Program-made: the position numbers and the translations under genes | Shown here: in pieces, positions 37,936 to 45,627 of the stretch | Position numbering within the stretch: the first letter of the stretch is position 1 | Layout of the letters: each line of letters starts with the position of its first letter | Assembly: GCA_030065985.1 (NCBI GenBank) | Contig: JASJCM010000019.1 | Coordinates: forward strand, 1 to 45,627 | DNA: 45,627 bases | From: Woeseiaceae bacterium | Lineage (GTDB): Bacteria > Pseudomonadota > Gammaproteobacteria > Steroidobacterales > Woeseiaceae | Direction of reading: 5' to 3' | The notes under the pieces: generated by a model | Databases searched by the model: none | The model's input: only the letters and a program-made list of their open reading frames with translations | Told to the model about the DNA's origin: nothing

Positions 37936-38634
37936 TCAGGCGACCGCAGGTTCCGCTATCGCCTGCAATCCGTGCCAGTCGAGGATCTCGATCCGTCCGC
38001 GCGGCGCGTAGAGGATGCCGCGGCGGTTCATTCTCGCCATCTGGCGGCATACCGTTTCCTCACTCAAGCCGAGCAGATTCGCTATTTCGCGTCGCGAGAA
38101 GGGCAGCGTGTAGCGCTTGCGACTCTCATCGCCGTGCGGTACGACCAGTTGGATGAACGAGGCTATCTTTGCAGCCGCGCATTTGTGACCCATAACTTGC
38201 ATCAGCGCCCGTGCGTGCGCCAGCTGCGCGTTGAGCGCCGCGACCAGGCGCATGGCGACGTCGCCTCTGTGTCGCACTGCGCGCAGCAGGGCGCGGTGGC
38301 GAATCCTGCAGGCATACACGTCTGTCTCGGCGATCGCCGTGTACTCGTAACGATGGGCAGAGATTGACTGCAGGCCAACCAGCAGCTTGCCTGGCGTGCT
38401 GAGGCCGACGATCTGCTCGCGGCCATCGCTCGTGTGATTGGTGATCTTCACCAATCCGCTGGTCAGCGAGTAGAGGCAGGAACTCCTCTGGCCCTCGGCG
38501 AACAGGGCGGCTCCCCTGGAGAATCGGACCTGCTTGACGGCGTCGATGATCAGGCAGCCTATCCCGTCCTCGGCGACAAGCCCGTTGCTCGGCTCGTACT
38601 CGTGGAACGGGCAAACAATATTGTGGCAGCTCAC
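37936..38634 (-). CDS. Crp/Fnr-family transcriptional regulator
   Basis: 232 residues from the GTG at 38634, chosen because a perfect AGGAGG lies 9 nt upstream; ATGs at 38682/38679 are alternatives. A cNMP-fold sensor domain (GAALFAEGQRSSCLYSLTSGLVKIT) and a long dimer helix precede a winged helix with recognition segment LLGLSEETVCRQMARM. Against Fnr (ETISR), the Glu and Arg that read TGA/TCA half-sites are kept but Ser is Cys. Cysteines at 3, 8, 27 and 109 are notable; Cys109 aligns with Fnr Cys122, yet the N-terminal spacing is not Fnr's, so an Fe-S cluster is possible but unproven. It diverges from the decahaem cytochrome gene and is the likely reader of the palindromes at 38732, 38824 and 41346. 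Confidence 0.9.
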   Translation of the reverse strand: MSCHNIVCPFHEYEPSNGLVAEDGIGCLIIDAVKQVRFSRGAALFAEGQRSSCLYSLTSGLVKITNHTSDGREQIVGLSTPGKLLVGLQSISAHRYEYTAIAETDVYACRIRHRALLRAVRHRGDVAMRLVAALNAQLAHARALMQVMGHKCAAAKIASFIQLVVPHGDESRKRYTLPFSRREIANLLGLSEETVCRQMARMNRRGILYAPRGRIEILDWHGLQAIAEPAVA

Positions 38635-38731
38635 CTCGAGATTCCTCCTGCGCAGATTGCATGGAAACAAAATACCCATCACCGGTCGATACGGAGTTTC
38701 CTGCTCCCGTCTCGGTTACTACCTAAGCGAA

Positions 38732-38747
38732 ACTGACATTTATCAGT
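38732..38747. promoter_or_regulatory. Palindromic operator copy 1 (ACTGACATTTATCAGT)
   Basis: An imperfect copy of the 16-bp palindrome, with ACTGA-N6-TCAGT exact. It lies 98 bp upstream of the regulator GTG and about 92 bp from copy 2 centre to centre. No -10 sits at class II distance in either direction, so autoregulation or an upstream auxiliary site is more likely. Confidence 0.65.
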
Positions 38748-38823
38748 CGCGAATCGTGCCCGCGCGGCGTAGTGGCAAGCCGCAGAATATCGTTTTCCAA
38801 GTAAGTGTTATCCACCCGCTAAA

Positions 38824-38866
38824 ACTGACGATTGTCAGTGTTTCCAGGACCCCCGACACATAAGGT
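38824..38866 (+). promoter_or_regulatory. Palindromic operator copy 2 with -10 element, decahaem cytochrome promoter
   Basis: ACTGACGATTGTCAGT (38824-38839) then, after 21 nt, TAAGGT (38861-38866). If the palindrome is centred at -41.5 the hexamer falls exactly at -12 to -7, the class II arrangement of Fnr-type activators. The transcription start would be near 38873 and the cytochrome ATG is at 38941. No -35 hexamer is apparent, as expected for an activator-dependent promoter. Confidence 0.75.
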
Positions 38867-38940
38867 CAGATAGCGCCGGTGCACACGAAAGGTCGCTGTA
38901 ACCGGGCTGTCAACTCAACCTTTCTTTGGGAGTAACAACA

Positions 38941-41199
38941 ATGAACCGGATCCACACGATTACGAGATGGGCCTGGTCATTCCTCGTAGTGTTTACTCTC
39001 GCATTCGCGATGAGTGGCTGCGAGGGTGACGATGGTGCTGCAGGGGCAGCCGGCCCGGCCGGCCCAACCGGCGCAGGTGGTCCGCCTGGACCGGCGGGCC
39101 CTCCGGGAGCTAACGCTGCCGTGACGCCGATCGAGAGCTGCGCGGTGTGCCACGATGCCGGCTCCTACGCGTCTGCGGCGGAAGCGCACGCGCTACCGCA
39201 GATCGAAGCGGTTAGTGGGGTCACTTTCGCGGTAAACGGGGCCGACCTCGACGTCACGTTCGATTTGGCCGTCGACGGTGTCCCGCAGACAAACTACGAC
39301 TCGATGCAGCGCGGCTATCGGACTGACGGCGCGACGCGGACCAATATCTGCGGCAACGTGAGCCGAAGCGATCCCTGCGATCCGGCCCTCCTGACGCTGA
39401 CCAACAACGGTGGTGGAAACTATACCGTCAAGGTAATTGGCGGCGCGGCCGACGCGGGGACCGACAGTCGCTACCTGTTCCGGGTCGGAGCTGGAAGTGA
39501 CAGAGAGACGCGTGTCTATTTCCACGGTGACTTCCCGGCCTCTCCGGTTTCGGTTGCGGCGGTAAGCGCCGAGGCGTGCACCAACTGCCACGGCCCGGAA
39601 GGCATTGACGTTCACGGCGGTTACTATGCCGCGGCGGACGGTGCCGAACCGTGCCTGACCTGCCACGGCGTTGACGTTGTGAGTCTGGCGGAAGCGACCC
39701 ATGCTTACCACAGCGGTATCTGGGAAGATAACGGCGAGGTCGTCGAGATCACCTATCCGACCTACATGCTGAACTGCAGCGTCTGCCACAACGAAGCACC
39801 GCAACTCGCCGCTGTGAACGCGATGCCGGTCTCCGGCAGTGGCTGCTTCACGTGCCACGGCTCGTTCGACAGTTGGGACCTCGTCGGACCGCCGGACCTG
39901 ACCTTCCACCTGACGATTGCGGATCCGGAGACGGCCGACTGCACGGCGTGCCACGACGGCGCAATCGCGCGGGCAAACGTCAGCGAGTTCCACAACGGCC
40001 TCGCGCCCGCCTTCAGGCGCGGTCCGATCTTCAACGGCGAAGACGTCGGTGTCACCGAGGGCGCGAAGTTTGCCTGGGAGATCACCGGCATCGTCGATGA
40101 CGGGACCGACCTTGCGATCTCCTGGATCGCCTCCTACGACGGCGTAGGAGTGGATCCTTGCAACGACACCGTCGCCGCAGGCGCGCCGGCGTTCCATAAC
40201 ATTGCCGGCAGTAATCTCAGCATGCTGCGCAGCTATGCCCAGGGTGATGACTTCATCATCGGCACGTCGACCAGCGCGCCAGGTCAGCCCCTCAGTGTGA
40301 ACGTGACCGTCGACAACACGGCCTGTGCGGCCGGCGTTGCGACCACCACGATCGCGGCTGACATCGTGGATGCCTCCATCGATCGTGGAATCGTGGCCCT
40401 GCAAGGCAGGCCATGGGTCCTCAGCCCGATCGACAACGCAACGGCTATTCAGGTCCGCGCCAAGACGCCGACGTACGAGTGGATGGTCGGATCGGGTGAC
40501 GCTCCGCTGATGGCACGCCGCGACATCGTCGACACTGACGAATGCCTGAAGTGCCACGTCGGTTCGCTGTATATGCACGGCGGTAACCGCATCGACAACG
40601 TCGACATGTGCCTGCTCTGCCACAACTCGGCAGCGAACGAGCAGAATGTCCGCGTTGACACGATGGGTATCGATCCGTCCGACACCTATGATGGCCAGGT
40701 CGGCGAGACCTACGAGATGAAGACGATGCTGCATCGTATTCACTCTGCCGGCGAGGAAGGGTCACCGGTCTATGTGCTCTATCGAGGCCGCGGCGTTTAC
40801 GGTTTCGCGCCCGATGATTCACTGTTGCCGAACTGGCCGGGCACGGGCCTGCAGACCGTCTTCGGTTCCACGATCGACAATGACGGTAACCCGGGTTCGT
40901 ACGAGATTGCTCATAACTTCCACGCACCGACCTATCCGCGGGCGCTGAACGACTGTGCGGCCTGCCACGTGGCGGGTTTCGACGACCAGCCTGACCCGAC
41001 CATGGCGATGGCGACGACAGTCGAAGCCGGTAGCGTGGTCTGGGAAGACCAGGTTGACGATGTCCTCCAGGGCGCGACGACGACGAGCTGCGTCACGTGC
41101 CACGCTGACGCCGCTTCCAGGGGCCACGCGTACCAGAACAGCTGGACGCCGCAGGCGTTCCCGGAGGGTCGTGACACGATCATCGACGCAGCTGAATAA
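38941..41199 (+). CDS. OmcA/MtrC-type decahaem c-type cytochrome lipoprotein with collagen-like stalk
   Basis: 752 residues; GGGAG 8 nt before ATG 38941. A lipoprotein signal ends AMSGC (Cys27). Residues 28-58 are a collagen-like Gly-X-Y stretch (AAGPAGPTG..GPPGPAGPPG). Ten CxxCH haem sites follow: CAVCH, CTNCH, CLTCH, CSVCH, CFTCH, CTACH, then after a beta-rich domain CLKCH, CLLCH, CAACH and CVTCH. Ten haems, lipidation and two haem blocks separated by beta domains match the OmcA/MtrC family of outer-membrane decahaem cytochromes that exchange electrons with external acceptors. No MtrA/MtrB partner genes are in the window, so its route across the membrane is unknown. Class II Fnr-type promoter upstream. 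Confidence 0.9.
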   Translation: MNRIHTITRWAWSFLVVFTLAFAMSGCEGDDGAAGAAGPAGPTGAGGPPGPAGPPGANAAVTPIESCAVCHDAGSYASAAEAHALPQIEAVSGVTFAVNGADLDVTFDLAVDGVPQTNYDSMQRGYRTDGATRTNICGNVSRSDPCDPALLTLTNNGGGNYTVKVIGGAADAGTDSRYLFRVGAGSDRETRVYFHGDFPASPVSVAAVSAEACTNCHGPEGIDVHGGYYAAADGAEPCLTCHGVDVVSLAEATHAYHSGIWEDNGEVVEITYPTYMLNCSVCHNEAPQLAAVNAMPVSGSGCFTCHGSFDSWDLVGPPDLTFHLTIADPETADCTACHDGAIARANVSEFHNGLAPAFRRGPIFNGEDVGVTEGAKFAWEITGIVDDGTDLAISWIASYDGVGVDPCNDTVAAGAPAFHNIAGSNLSMLRSYAQGDDFIIGTSTSAPGQPLSVNVTVDNTACAAGVATTTIAADIVDASIDRGIVALQGRPWVLSPIDNATAIQVRAKTPTYEWMVGSGDAPLMARRDIVDTDECLKCHVGSLYMHGGNRIDNVDMCLLCHNSAANEQNVRVDTMGIDPSDTYDGQVGETYEMKTMLHRIHSAGEEGSPVYVLYRGRGVYGFAPDDSLLPNWPGTGLQTVFGSTIDNDGNPGSYEIAHNFHAPTYPRALNDCAACHVAGFDDQPDPTMAMATTVEAGSVVWEDQVDDVLQGATTTSCVTCHADAASRGHAYQNSWTPQAFPEGRDTIIDAAE

Positions 41200-41212
41200 C
41201 AAACGGGTCGAC

Positions 41213-41234
41213 GGGTGGGCTTCCGGGCCCACCC
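41213..41234 (+). other. Hairpin after the decahaem cytochrome gene
   Basis: Stem GGGTGGGC/GCCCACCC with loop TTCCGG, 13 nt after the stop. No T-tract; it may protect the mRNA 3' end upstream of the true terminator. Confidence 0.5.
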
Positions 41235-41261
41235 CGCAACACCCATAGAAGAAAAGGCTGA

Positions 41262-41292
41262 GGCCGGGAGAGCAATCTCCCGGCCTTTTTTT
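41262..41292 (+). terminator. Rho-independent terminator of the decahaem cytochrome gene
   Basis: Perfect 10-bp stem GGCCGGGAGA/TCTCCCGGCC, loop GCAA, followed by seven T. It separates the two cytochrome transcripts, so the second gene depends on its own promoter at 41346-41388. Confidence 0.93.
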
Positions 41293-41345
41293 ACCGTTCC
41301 GTTACGGATATTCCTTACCCGACTGCGGTTATCAGGCGGGTTGAA

Positions 41346-41388
41346 ACTGACAATTGTCAGTGCCGAATCCGGAGTCCTCGCTTACGGT
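41346..41388 (+). promoter_or_regulatory. Palindromic operator copy 3 with -10 element, octahaem cytochrome promoter
   Basis: ACTGACAATTGTCAGT (41346-41361) is a perfect 16-bp palindrome; after 21 nt comes TACGGT (41383-41388). Spacing is identical to copy 2, again placing the hexamer at -12 to -7 for a site centred at -41.5. The predicted start is near 41395; ATG at 41467. Confidence 0.78.
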
Positions 41389-41466
41389 AATTTCCGGGGA
41401 AGATTCGCCAAAAGTCAGGCGGTTGTCTCGCGCTCGCGACACAACGACAATCCCGGGAGGCAAGCC

Positions 41467-43788
41467 ATGTCCAGTATGCTCAAACGCCTGTTGCTGATTG
41501 CGGCAGGTGCGTTTCTCATTGCCGGTTGCGAAGGGAGCGACGGCGCTCCCGGTGCTGCCGGAGCCGCAGGTGCACCAGGTGCCGATGGCCAGGACGCCGT
41601 CGATACTGGCACGATAAGCGTCACCGTTACGTCCAGTGGCGGGCCCGTTTCTGGCGTCACCGTTACCACAGACCCGGCAACGGTCAGCGTTGACACCGAC
41701 GCGACCGGGGTCGCGCTATTGGCGGACATCCCGATTGGCGTCTACCAGGTGACAGCGACAATCGGTGCGACCACAACGAGTGAATCCAACGTGGGTGTCG
41801 CGGCCGGTTTGACGACCGACGTATCGTTTACCGTCAGCGGTATCCCCGGCATGGTATCCGGCACGGTCCTGGCACCGGACGGCACCCCCGTCGAAGGCGC
41901 CGTGGTCTCTGCACCGGGCAGCGCTGACGCTACGACCGATGCAACCGGTGCATTCATGATTGATTCGATCGTGAGTGAATTCCTGTCCGTTACGCCACCG
42001 GCCGGCTCAAACCTGTTGGCGGGCGACACGCGCCACTCGGTACGACCTGGAGACATCGTCAGCGTCGAACTGTCGGGTGGCCCCGAAACCGATGCTACGT
42101 TCGTTGGCAGCGACATTTGCCTGATCTGCCACAGTGGCGGACTGGCCAATGCCTGGATGGGTTCCGGGCACTATCGCGTCGTTGAACGCTCGCTCGTCGA
42201 AATGGATCTGAACGGCTGGCCGGCGGATCCGGGCGCAGGGCTCTGCAGCGCCTGGTTCGATACGGGTGTCGTCTCCAATATTCCGGGTGAACCACCGACG
42301 AAGGGCGCGGAAACGCATGGCACGTATATCCGTACGTGCAATGACAATCCGGATCCGCGTTACGAGGTGCTGTTTGACAGCAACACCGACGGCGTAGCGG
42401 ACGAGGTTGTGGACCTCCTGGTTCCGGTCTACGCCACGTATGGCGGTCCGGGCACACAGGCCGGCGAAATCGAAGTGCTCCAGGCACGCGGCGAAGCCAC
42501 CGATATTCATGGTGCGTGGAAACAGCGCTATATGTTCAACATCGGCGATCTTGGCACCTGCCCGACGACGAACCCGGAAGGCACGTTCGACAAGAACCCG
42601 AAACCGGCTTGGGTTACGTGGGATACGACGCAGACTTGCGAAGACATGTTGATCCTGCCGATCCAGTTCAATCAGCGCACGCTAGAGTGGGTCTCCTACC
42701 ATCCGTGGGAATGGTACGAGCAGAAACGGGCGTACTCGAAGAAATGCTCGGGTTGCCACGAGGCCGGCATAACGCTGACGGCAGTCGATGGGCTGGTCAC
42801 CGAGTACGAGGCAGTGGACTATCGAATCGGTTGCGAAAAATGCCATGGACCGGGTAGCAGCCATGTATCGAACGGCGCGGATCCGAACTTCATCATGAAC
42901 CCGAACCACATGACAGCCGAGGCGGCCACCGAGATTTGCGGTGCCTGCCACAACCGCGGTTCGGATCCCATTGATGGCGCGTTCGGATTCCCGTGGCGCA
43001 GTGACGTCGCCGAGTTTGACGGCAACTACGTTGCCGGCTTGCATACCCTGACGTGGGATGCGGTCGATGCGCCGGAAGGCTATTTCCTGGAGAAACCGGG
43101 CAACTGGCCGACGGGCTTCCCGCAGAAGCATCGTCAGCAATACAACAGCTTCTTCGGCTCCGCACATATGGACAATCCGTTTGAGAAGGTCACGTGCTAC
43201 GACTGCCATTCGCCACACAGCGGCAAAGGCGGCCCGTTCCGCTTCTCGAACACGGATTTCGTGAGCGGCGATGAGTTTACGTTTGCTGACAATGACGCCG
43301 CGTTGATGACAAACAGCCGGTGCCTCAGCTGCCACGCCAGCCACGGGCCGTTTTCGACGCTGAACCTTCAGGACATCGCGACCTATCACACGGCGGTGGG
43401 CGGCTCGGCCGAAATGAACGGCATGGCCTTCATGCCGGATCCGGCCGCGCAGACCGCAGCGCTCGATATGGTCGAGCAGGTGGTCAGGATGCACAGCGGC
43501 GAAGCGGCCGGTATGCCGTTCGCCCCTTACAACCCGGACGAGTCACACATACCGGCGAACTACGTACTCGGCGATGGCCCGGTCGGGCGTTGCACGTCCT
43601 GCCATATGACCAAGACTGCGAAGAGCGGCACCTGGTTCGACGATGCCGACGGGCTGAGGATCGCGGGCGACAATACCGATCACAGTTTCAAGGTGGTCGA
43701 GATTCAACCCGGTACGGACCAGCCGAATGCGTGCGGCAGCTGCCATGCATCGTTCCGCACGTCGTCTATTCCGCCGGGCGGCGACTAA
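41467..43788 (+). CDS. Octahaem c-type cytochrome lipoprotein with collagen-like stalk
   Basis: 773 residues; GGGAGG 6 nt before ATG 41467. The lipoprotein signal ends LIAGC (Cys21), followed by seven Gly-X-Y triplets (GSDGAPGAAGAAGAPGADG) and two carboxypeptidase-regulatory-like beta domains (about 48-125 and 125-205, the second with GTVLAPDGTPVEGAVVSAPG). Eight CxxCH sites follow: CLICH, CSGCH, CEKCH, CGACH, CYDCH, CLSCH, CTSCH and CGSCH. The IGCEKCHGPGSSHV segment resembles cytochrome c554-like multihaem proteins. It is likely outer-membrane or periplasm-facing and works with the decahaem protein, with which it shares operator type and stalk design. Enzymatic activity or acceptor is unknown. 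Confidence 0.88.
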   Translation: MSSMLKRLLLIAAGAFLIAGCEGSDGAPGAAGAAGAPGADGQDAVDTGTISVTVTSSGGPVSGVTVTTDPATVSVDTDATGVALLADIPIGVYQVTATIGATTTSESNVGVAAGLTTDVSFTVSGIPGMVSGTVLAPDGTPVEGAVVSAPGSADATTDATGAFMIDSIVSEFLSVTPPAGSNLLAGDTRHSVRPGDIVSVELSGGPETDATFVGSDICLICHSGGLANAWMGSGHYRVVERSLVEMDLNGWPADPGAGLCSAWFDTGVVSNIPGEPPTKGAETHGTYIRTCNDNPDPRYEVLFDSNTDGVADEVVDLLVPVYATYGGPGTQAGEIEVLQARGEATDIHGAWKQRYMFNIGDLGTCPTTNPEGTFDKNPKPAWVTWDTTQTCEDMLILPIQFNQRTLEWVSYHPWEWYEQKRAYSKKCSGCHEAGITLTAVDGLVTEYEAVDYRIGCEKCHGPGSSHVSNGADPNFIMNPNHMTAEAATEICGACHNRGSDPIDGAFGFPWRSDVAEFDGNYVAGLHTLTWDAVDAPEGYFLEKPGNWPTGFPQKHRQQYNSFFGSAHMDNPFEKVTCYDCHSPHSGKGGPFRFSNTDFVSGDEFTFADNDAALMTNSRCLSCHASHGPFSTLNLQDIATYHTAVGGSAEMNGMAFMPDPAAQTAALDMVEQVVRMHSGEAAGMPFAPYNPDESHIPANYVLGDGPVGRCTSCHMTKTAKSGTWFDDADGLRIAGDNTDHSFKVVEIQPGTDQPNACGSCHASFRTSSIPPGGD

Positions 43789-43818
43789 TCCGTTCGTCCT
43801 GACTTCATAGTCATCAAG

Positions 43819-43849
43819 GGGCGGCCGGCAGGCCGCCCTACTTTTTTGA
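43819..43849 (+). terminator. Rho-independent terminator after the octahaem cytochrome gene
   Basis: Stem GGGCGGCC/GGCCGCCC with loop GGCA, then TAC and a run of six T. The ~90 bp from here to the pdxH stop hold no gene that I can support. Confidence 0.88.
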
Positions 43850-43941
43850 GCCGATGTACTTGTGCCATGCGCAGGAAGAAGACGGAATCGTATTGGCAGA
43901 CCAGCCGGGCGGCGAACTCGTCGCGGAAGAGGGCCGCGAGG

Positions 43942-44607
43942 TCAGGGTGCGAGTCGTTCGATAGCCCAGCTTCCGTTGTCCTGTCTCGTGTACTGGAAGC
44001 GATCGTGCAGCCGGTTGCGGCGGCCCTGCCAGAATTCGATCTGATCCGGCACGACGCGATATCCGCCCCAGAACGAGGGCAACGGCACGTCCTTGTCGCG
44101 GAACTTGTCCTTGATTTCCTGGAACTTGGACTCGAGCAACGAGCGTGATGAGATCACGCTGCTCTGCGCCGACACCCAGGCGCCGATCTGGCTGCCACGC
44201 GGTCGCGTCAGAAAATAGGCTAGCGATTCCTTTGCGGGCAGCTTCTCGGCCGTGCCGCGAATCTTGACCTGGCGGGCCGCGTCGGCCCAGAAAAAGAGCA
44301 TCGACACCCAGGGGTTGTCTGCGATCTGTTCGGCTTTCTTGCTCTCAAAATTCGTGTAGAAGACGAAGCCGTTTTCGTCGAACGACTTCAGAAGAACGGT
44401 GCGACTTGAGGGCCGCTGTTTGCCGTCCACTGTCGACAGGACGAAGGCGTTCGGATCGAGCGGTACGGTCTTACAGGCGTACCGAAACCAGGTTTCGAAC
44501 TGCACGATCGGGTCGTCGTCGAGTTCGTCGCGGTCGAGCGCGAGGCCCGTCGCAGAACGCCTCAGCGCGGCGACGTCCATGCCGTAGTGTTCATCGATGT
44601 CTGACAT
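43942..44607 (-). CDS. pdxH: Pyridoxamine/pyridoxine 5'-phosphate oxidase
   Basis: 221 residues from the ATG at 44607 (MSDIDEHYGM). FMN enzyme producing pyridoxal 5'-phosphate. Family signatures: DPNAFVLSTVDGKQRPSSRTVLLKSFDENGFVFYTNFESKKAEQI, VSMLFFWADAARQVKIRGTAEKLP, and the C-terminal FWGGYRVVPDQIEFWQGRRNRLHDRFQYTR. A longer in-frame reading to 44907 would run through the palindromic element and tRNA-Leu and is rejected. Its promoter must lie in or next to the repeat element at 44635-44780. Confidence 0.96.
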   Translation of the reverse strand: MSDIDEHYGMDVAALRRSATGLALDRDELDDDPIVQFETWFRYACKTVPLDPNAFVLSTVDGKQRPSSRTVLLKSFDENGFVFYTNFESKKAEQIADNPWVSMLFFWADAARQVKIRGTAEKLPAKESLAYFLTRPRGSQIGAWVSAQSSVISSRSLLESKFQEIKDKFRDKDVPLPSFWGGYRVVPDQIEFWQGRRNRLHDRFQYTRQDNGSWAIERLAP

Positions 44608-44634
44608 CCCGACACTATACCGGCTCCCGCGTCG

Positions 44635-44780
44635 GGGGACAGTGACCAAGAACGCGGTGGGACAGTGACCGTGTTTTCGGCGGTAAGCAATTGAAAACCT
44701 TACCAAGGTTGCGTAACCCCTTGTGAATACGGTATCGAAAACATGGTGACTGTCCCTAAAAAGGGCGATCGGGTGTCCCC
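44635..44780. repeat. Nested inverted-repeat element (MITE/REP-like), GGGGACA ends
   Basis: Inner arms 44659-44679 and 44736-44756 are inverted repeats of 21 bp with two mismatches (GGGACAGTGACC.../...GGTGACTGTCCC). An extra GGGGACAGTGACC lies at 44635-44647 and TGTCCCC ends the element at 44780. Inside, GGTAAG/CTTACC forms a smaller stem. No gene of its own. This fits a non-autonomous element moved by a REP-associated or IS200-like transposase elsewhere; no transposase is in the window. Confidence 0.7.
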
Positions 44781-44783
44781 GGT

Positions 44784-44812
44784 TCCAATCGGAAATAGCC
44801 TGACGGTATAAT
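44784..44812 (+). promoter_or_regulatory. Promoter for tRNA-Leu (and possibly tig)
   Basis: Consensus -10 TATAAT at 44807-44812, 44 nt before tRNA-Leu; the -35 region is weak (TTCCAA, 44783-44788). Confidence 0.55.
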
Positions 44813-44855
44813 GCCCGGCTGGACGAAACGGCGGGTGTCGACGTCGCCCCGGCAA

Positions 44856-44940
<85 letters not shown>

Positions 44941-44982
44941 CCCAAAACTTCTTAACTAGCAGATTTGTAAGAGATATACAGA

Positions 44983-45627
44983 ATGAACGTCACTGTCGAA
45001 TCGACAGGTGCTCTGGAGCGACGCATGCGCGTCGAGCTGCCTGCCGAGCGCATCGAGAACGAAGTCACGGCTCGCCTGAAGTCGGTTGGCCGCACGGCCA
45101 AGATCAAGGGCTTCCGCCCTGGCAAGGTGCCGCCGCGCGTCGTGCGTCAGCACTATGGCAAGGCCGTTCGCCAGGAAGTCCTCGGCGAGATCATGCAGAA
45201 AAGTTACACCGATGCCGTGATGCAGGAGAACCTGAAGCCTGCCGGCGGGCCGAAAATCGAGACGGAGCAGGAGGACGACAAGGTCTTTGCATACGTTGCG
45301 ACGTTTGAGGTGCTGCCCGAGGTCGAGCTCAAGGACCTCGACAAGATCAAGGTCGAGAGACCCGATGTCGAGATCGGCGACTCGGATCTCGATGAAATGT
45401 TGCTGAGCCTGCGCAAGCAGCGTGCCGACTGGGAGGAGGTAGAGCTCAAATCCAAAGACGGTGACCGCGTCATCGTCGACTTCACGGGCACGATCGCTGG
45501 CGAAGAGTTCCAGGGTGGCTCGGGCACCGAGATTCCGGTCGTGCTGGGACAGGGCCAAATGCTGCCGGACTTCGAGAAAGGCCTGCAAGGCATCGCGGCC
45601 GGTGACGAAAAGACCATCAAGGTCAAG
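44983..45627 (+). CDS. tig: Trigger factor (3' end outside window)
   Basis: 215 residues visible, open at the window end. The N-terminal ribosome-binding domain has the GFRPGKVP signature (KIKGFRPGKVPPRVV) that contacts ribosomal protein L23, and the FKBP-like PPIase domain begins near GDRVIVDFTGTIAGEEFQGGSG. It chaperones nascent chains at the tunnel exit. Normally clpP-clpX follow. Confidence 0.97.
   Translation, partial: MNVTVESTGALERRMRVELPAERIENEVTARLKSVGRTAKIKGFRPGKVPPRVVRQHYGKAVRQEVLGEIMQKSYTDAVMQENLKPAGGPKIETEQEDDKVFAYVATFEVLPEVELKDLDKIKVERPDVEIGDSDLDEMLLSLRKQRADWEEVELKSKDGDRVIVDFTGTIAGEEFQGGSGTEIPVVLGQGQMLPDFEKGLQGIAAGDEKTIKVK

Noticed and set aside
43850-43941. Possible small gene downstream of pdxH
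   Set aside because: Short open frames exist on both strands but none has a start with a ribosome site or a family I recognise.

Overview
The window looks like the chromosome of a free-living, GC-rich gammaproteobacterium. The order asd-fimV-truA-accD-folC-dedD-cvpA-purF, the prmB-aroC pair, parE-parC, epmA beside efp, and tRNA-Leu directly before tig are all gammaproteobacterial arrangements. Multihaem cytochromes, rubrerythrin and an Fnr-type regulator suggest life across oxic/anoxic boundaries. A sediment lineage such as Woeseiales/Chromatiales is my guess only. Almost every base is in a gene, and many genes overlap by 4-14 nt.

Layout. 1-3256: 3' end of a Ser/Thr kinase-cyclic-nucleotide-domain fusion, an outer-membrane DUF3187 protein, an exported M20 amidohydrolase and xseB. 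3351-5827: rubrerythrin, a GlpC/HdrD-like Fe-S protein and a DUF3501 protein behind a good sigma70 promoter. 5943-10083: topoisomerase IV (parE, parC). 10160-14423 (minus): a FimV-like LysM protein and a FimX-like degenerate GGDEF/EAL protein, both connected with polar type IV pilus control. 14663-18546: efp facing a tightly overlapped operon sco-pcuAC-psd-epmA-msrC. 18599-30752: prmB, aroC, asd, full-length fimV, truA, accD, folC, dedD, cvpA, purF. 30797-33937: a Ser/Thr kinase with a degenerate receiver domain overlapping miaE, then lpxH and a periplasmic cyclophilin on the other strand.

34040-35276 is a tRNA cluster (Pro, Arg, His, Lys). The tRNA-Arg(UCU) gene is split in its anticodon by a 647-nt group I intron whose P1, P2, P3, P4, P5, P7, P8 and P9 helices can be read from the sequence. 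The intron carries a PD-(D/E)XK homing endonuclease gene. A 19-bp copy of the tRNA-Arg 3' end recurs 103 bp downstream.

35320-43788 is a respiratory and iron block: a TonB-dependent receptor, a bacterioferritin lacking the haem-ligand methionine, a Crp/Fnr-family regulator, a decahaem OmcA/MtrC-like lipoprotein and an octahaem lipoprotein. Both cytochromes have a collagen-like stretch right after the lipidated cysteine. A 16-bp palindrome (ACTGAC-N4-GTCAGT type) occurs three times. Two copies sit exactly 21 nt before a TANGGT -10 element upstream of the two cytochrome genes, the geometry of class II Fnr-type activation. The divergent regulator is the obvious candidate to bind them, so the block reads as a small, probably oxygen- or redox-controlled electron-transfer regulon.

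43942-45627: pdxH, a nested-inverted-repeat MITE/REP-like element, tRNA-Leu(UAG), and the 5' part of tig running off the window. The main findings are the intron-split tRNA and the palindrome regulon.
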